Source: Actinocrispum wychmicini (lineage in GTDB: Bacteria > Actinomycetota > Actinomycetes > Mycobacteriales > Pseudonocardiaceae). From it: a DNA stretch of 64,000 bases. The notes under the pieces were generated by a model. The model saw only the letters and a program-made list of their open reading frames with translations, ran no database searches and had not been told where the DNA came from. Location of the stretch: NCBI RefSeq assembly GCF_004345645.1, contig NZ_SLWS01000006.1, positions 620,001 to 684,000 of the forward strand. The letters run 5' to 3'. This document shows, in pieces, positions 61,007 to 64,000 of the stretch. The position numbers and the translations under genes were made by a program. Positions within the stretch are counted from its first letter, which is position 1. Every line of letters begins with the position of its first letter.

Positions 61007-61759
61007 GTGACGGCTGATCCCGCCCCGCTGCCGCTGACCGGGGAACGAACCGTGCCCGGCGTCGCCGAGGAGAACTACTGGTTCCGGCGGCACGAGGCCG
61101 CGTACGTCGCGCTGTCGCCGTACTGCCGGGACGCGGTGGTGCTGGAGGCCGGGTGTGGCGAGGGCTACGGCGCCGACCTGCTCGCGGACACCGCCAGGAC
61201 GGTGATCGGCCTGGATTACGACGTGCTCACCACCAAGCACGTGTCGCGCGCGTATCCCCGGGTACGGATGCTTCGGGGCAATCTCGTCCAGCTGCCGCTG
61301 GCCGACCGGTCCGTGGATGTCGTGGCGAACCTGCAGGTCATCGAGCACCTGTGGGACCAGCCGGCGTTTCTGGCCGAGTGCCTGCGGGTGCTGCGCCCGG
61401 GTGGCCGGCTGCTGATCACCACGCCGAACCGGATCACGTTCTCGCCGGGCCGGGACACTCCGCTGAACCCGTTCCACACGCGTGAACTGTCCGCGGCCGA
61501 GCTGTCGGAACTGCTGCTGGCGGCGGGTTTCCGGATCGAGCTGATGGCCGGGCTGCGGCACGGCGAACACATTCGCGAGCTCGACGCGCGGTTCGGCGGG
61601 TCGCTGATCGAGGCGCAGGTGCGGGTCGTGGTCGGCGGCGGGGTCTGGCCGGCCGACCTGCTGGCCGCGGTCAAGGCCGTCACCGTCGACGACTTCGTCC
61701 TTGCCGAGTCCGATGTGGACAGCAGCATGGACCTGGTCGGCGTGGCGGTCCGGCCGTGA
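61007..61759 (+). CDS. SAM-dependent methyltransferase
   Basis: A 250-residue class I methyltransferase: VLEAGCGEGYGADLLA is the SAM-binding loop, VVANLQVIEHLW and LRPGGRLLITTPNRITF follow. GTG 61007 is one of two close starts; 61001 is possible. It overlaps the GH57 gene by GTGA, an arrangement that corresponds to Rv3030-Rv3031 in M. tuberculosis, where this methyltransferase is linked to methylglucose lipopolysaccharide. The acceptor here is inferred, not shown. Confidence 0.87.
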   Translation: MTADPAPLPLTGERTVPGVAEENYWFRRHEAAYVALSPYCRDAVVLEAGCGEGYGADLLADTARTVIGLDYDVLTTKHVSRAYPRVRMLRGNLVQLPLADRSVDVVANLQVIEHLWDQPAFLAECLRVLRPGGRLLITTPNRITFSPGRDTPLNPFHTRELSAAELSELLLAAGFRIELMAGLRHGEHIRELDARFGGSLIEAQVRVVVGGGVWPADLLAAVKAVTVDDFVLAESDVDSSMDLVGVAVRP

Positions 61760-63252
61760 GCGAACCGATCGGCACGTTCTGCCTTGTGCTGCACAGCCAT
61801 CTGCCCTGGCTGGCCCACCACGGCTCGTGGCCGGTCGGCGAGGAGTGGCTCTACCAGGCGTGGGCCCACTCGTACCTGCCGGTCGTGGACCTGTTGCGAC
61901 GCTTCGCCGACGAGGGCAGGCAGGACGTTCTCACCCTCGGCGTAACGCCGGTACTGGCCGCGCAGCTGGATGACCCGTACTGCCTGCGCGGCGTCCACGA
62001 CTGGCTCGGCAACTGGCAGCTTCGGGCCCAGTACGCGGGGATCCGTTGGCAGCACGGCGATCCGGCGTTGCGCGAGCTCGCCGCCAACGAGCACAGAACA
62101 GCCGAGAGCGCGCTGACAACGTTCGAAACCCAGTGGCGACACGGCTTTTCGCCGATGCTGCGGCGGCTGGTGGACGCCGACGTCATCGAGTTGCTCGGCG
62201 GTCCGGCGACCCACCCGTTCCAGCCGCTGCTGGACCCTCGGGTCCGCGACTTCGCGCTGCGGACAGGCTTGGCGGACACCGAGCTGCGGCTGGGCCGGCG
62301 CCCGGCGGGCATCTGGGCGCCGGAATGCGGGTACGCGCCGGGCATGGAGGCCGGTTACGCGGCCGCCGGAGTGCGCAGGTTCATGGTCGACGGCCCGTCC
62401 CTGCGGGGCGACACAGCCGCCGCGCGCACTCTCGGCGACTCGGACGTGGTGTGCTTCGGCCGCGACCTCGAAGTCACCTACCGCGTGTGGTCCCCGAAAG
62501 CCGGCTACCCGGGCCACGCCGACTACCGGGACTTCCACACGTACGACCACCCGTCCGGCCTGAAGCCGTCCCGGGTCACCGGCAAGCACATCGAGCCCGA
62601 CGACAAACTGCCGTACGACCCGGCCCGCGCGGCGGTCGCGGTGCACCACCACGCCAAGGACTTCGTCGACACCGTCGTCCAACGTCTCCAAGGATTGCCG
62701 CCGCGGTCACTGGTGGTGGCGGCGTACGACACAGAGCTTTTCGGACACTGGTGGCACGAAGGCCCGCTGTGGCTGGAGGCCGTGCTGCGCGCGCTGCCCG
62801 AGGCCGGCGTACGCGTGACGACGTTGCGTGGCGCCCTTGACGCCGGCCATCTCGGCCCGCCGGTGGACCTGCCCGCGTCGTCGTGGGGCTCGGGCAAGGA
62901 CTGGCGGTCGTGGGACGGCGAACAGGTGGCGGATCTCGTGGCCGCGGGCGCCGACCTCCAGCGCGACCTGTTGTCCATAGTGGACACATTTGGACCGCTG
63001 CCGGATCCGGCGGCGGACCAACTCGTCCGCGAGGCCCTGCTGGCGTTGTCCAGTGACTGGGCCTTCATGGTCACCAAGGACTCCGCCGCCGACTACGCCC
63101 GCCGCCGGGCCAAGGTGCACGGCGAACGCTTCGGCGAACTGTCCGAACTGCTCCGGCTCGGCCACCATGACCGGGCGGCCCGCAGAGCGAACGAGCTGAG
63201 CGCGGAGGATTACCTGTTCGGCCGGCTGGACGCGCGCGGCCTCAGCGCATGA
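61756..63252 (+). CDS. GH57 1,4-alpha-glucan branching enzyme-like protein
   Basis: A 498-residue GH57 protein starting at GTG 61756. HSHLPWL is the N-terminal signature, E190 in GIWAPECGY is the nucleophile and D325 in AYDTELFGHWW the acid/base. The C-terminal helical domain (SSDWAFMVTKDSAADY region) is present. It moves short alpha-1,4-glucan chains to make alpha-1,6 branches. With the coupled methyltransferase it probably serves a methylated or lipid-bound glucan. Its end overlaps the convergent SDR gene by 11 bases. Confidence 0.92.
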   Translation: MSEPIGTFCLVLHSHLPWLAHHGSWPVGEEWLYQAWAHSYLPVVDLLRRFADEGRQDVLTLGVTPVLAAQLDDPYCLRGVHDWLGNWQLRAQYAGIRWQHGDPALRELAANEHRTAESALTTFETQWRHGFSPMLRRLVDADVIELLGGPATHPFQPLLDPRVRDFALRTGLADTELRLGRRPAGIWAPECGYAPGMEAGYAAAGVRRFMVDGPSLRGDTAAARTLGDSDVVCFGRDLEVTYRVWSPKAGYPGHADYRDFHTYDHPSGLKPSRVTGKHIEPDDKLPYDPARAAVAVHHHAKDFVDTVVQRLQGLPPRSLVVAAYDTELFGHWWHEGPLWLEAVLRALPEAGVRVTTLRGALDAGHLGPPVDLPASSWGSGKDWRSWDGEQVADLVAAGADLQRDLLSIVDTFGPLPDPAADQLVREALLALSSDWAFMVTKDSAADYARRRAKVHGERFGELSELLRLGHHDRAARRANELSAEDYLFGRLDARGLSA

Positions 63253-63988
63253 CCGTGCCGCCGGCCACGTCCAGCGTCAGGCCCGTCAGCCAGGAACTGT
63301 CGTCCGACGCCAGGAAGACCGTGAGCGCGGCGACGTCCGTGGGTTCGCCGATCCGTCCCAGCGGGTAGGACGCGGCCATTTTCACCTGCATGTCGGCCGG
63401 GATCATCTGCGCGTTGCGTTCGGTACGGATCGCCGCGGGCGCGACGCAGTTCACCCGAATACCGTTCGGCCCGACTTCCTGCGCGACTTTGCGAGTGAGC
63501 AACTCGACGCCCGCCTTGGCCACCGCGTACGGGCCGGGCGAATGGACCGTGGGCTGCCGGGACGCCGTGGACGACATCGTGATGATCGAGCCACGGCCGC
63601 GCTCGATCATGCCGGGCAGGAACTCCTTCAGCGTGAGGAACGTCGCCGTGAGGTTGCCGTCGATCGCCGCCTGCCACTCGGCCAGGTCGACGTCCACGAT
63701 CGGCCGCGGCCGGGTCGGGTTGCCGCCGGCGAACGCGACCACGATGTCCGGCGGTCCCAGTTCGGTCTCGACCCGTTCCCGCAGCGCGGCGACGCCCGCG
63801 ACGCTGGTGACGTCCGCCCGGACGCCGATGGCGTCGTCCACTGTGGCCACCGTCTGAGCGATGGCCTCTTCGTCCCGCCCGACGACGGCGACCCGCGCGC
63901 CGTGCCTGCCCAACGCCGTCGCCGTGGCCGCGCCGATGCCCCGCGAACCGCCGGTGACAACCGCGATCCGGCCGGTCAGATCAACCAT
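63242..63988 (-). CDS. Short-chain dehydrogenase/reductase
   Basis: A 248-residue SDR; GGAGGGG stands four bases before ATG 63988. TGGSRGIG binds the cofactor, and the Ser-Tyr-Lys triad is in MSSTAS and PGPYAVAKAG. Length and the C-terminal SSWLTGLTLDVAGGT are those of 3-oxoacyl-ACP reductase-like enzymes, but the substrate cannot be named. It interrupts the mycobacterial gene order, where a glycosyltransferase gene follows the branching enzyme. Confidence 0.92.
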   Translation of the reverse strand: MVDLTGRIAVVTGGSRGIGAATATALGRHGARVAVVGRDEEAIAQTVATVDDAIGVRADVTSVAGVAALRERVETELGPPDIVVAFAGGNPTRPRPIVDVDLAEWQAAIDGNLTATFLTLKEFLPGMIERGRGSIITMSSTASRQPTVHSPGPYAVAKAGVELLTRKVAQEVGPNGIRVNCVAPAAIRTERNAQMIPADMQVKMAASYPLGRIGEPTDVAALTVFLASDDSSWLTGLTLDVAGGTVMR

Positions 63989-64000
63989 GGTCCCCTCCAA

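Overview
The window is high-GC actinobacterial chromosome, most likely Pseudonocardiales (Kibdelosporangium, Lentzea or Saccharothrix-like). The grounds are dense GTG/ATG-started genes, many four-base stop/start overlaps, Tat and lipoprotein-rich secreted glycosidases, a type I-style succinate dehydrogenase operon, ESX-like small helical proteins, and gene order that, as I recall it, matches Mycobacterium tuberculosis around Rv3015c to Rv3031. The genus is an inference.

Bases 1 to about 14,760 are the right-hand part of an integrated mobile element (actinomycete integrative element or prophage; its left end is outside the window). A run of 20 short genes on the minus strand (11,343 down to 602) is joined almost throughout by ATGA/GTGA overlaps. 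It encodes a RecT-like annealing protein with a C-terminal zinc knuckle, a Cas4/AddB-type Fe-S PD-(D/E)XK nuclease, two LuxR-type helix-turn-helix proteins, a 564-residue protein that may carry a decayed DnaQ-type exonuclease fold, a DUF2637 (Spd-like) membrane protein and many unknown small proteins. Upstream sit an excisionase-like protein, an Xre repressor, a divergent second repressor with a palindromic operator region, a membrane protein and a tyrosine integrase (13,471-14,697). Next to the integrase is a host gene that looks cut short, suggesting insertion into a coding sequence rather than a tRNA gene. Bases 1-600 are non-coding and packed with perfect hairpins.

From 14,762 to 26,834 is host DNA: a lipoprotein, a LysR regulator, and a divergently organised glycan-use locus. 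One arm has a PfkB kinase, a sugar ABC transporter and a secreted PIG-L deacetylase with a CBM9 domain; the other has a DeoR regulator and a family GH4 glycosidase. An arginase-fold gene converges on GH4. A decayed transposase lies at about 27,000-27,690.

From 27,696 to 46,850: sdhCAB with a divergent LysR gene, a GH26 lipoprotein downstream of a MetE-like gene, a threonine ammonia-lyase-like enzyme, an amidase, a GH20 hexosaminidase, a GH15 glucodextranase-like enzyme, a quinone oxidoreductase, a lone winged-helix protein, mnmA and a cysteine desulfurase. Sites resembling the DasR operator (TGGTCTAGACCA) stand before the MetE-like/GH26 pair and before GH20, which suggests amino-sugar control.

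From 47,004 to 63,988: an ESX-like trio, a secreted PQQ sugar dehydrogenase with discoidin and FN3 domains, a small lectin, an MFS exporter, two acyltransferases, etfBA, a DegV protein, a degenerate GGDEF-EAL protein, a methyltransferase and GH57 branching-enzyme pair probably acting on methylated glucan, and an SDR. Several convergent gene ends share a hairpin built on a CC(T/C)CGTGAG-like core.
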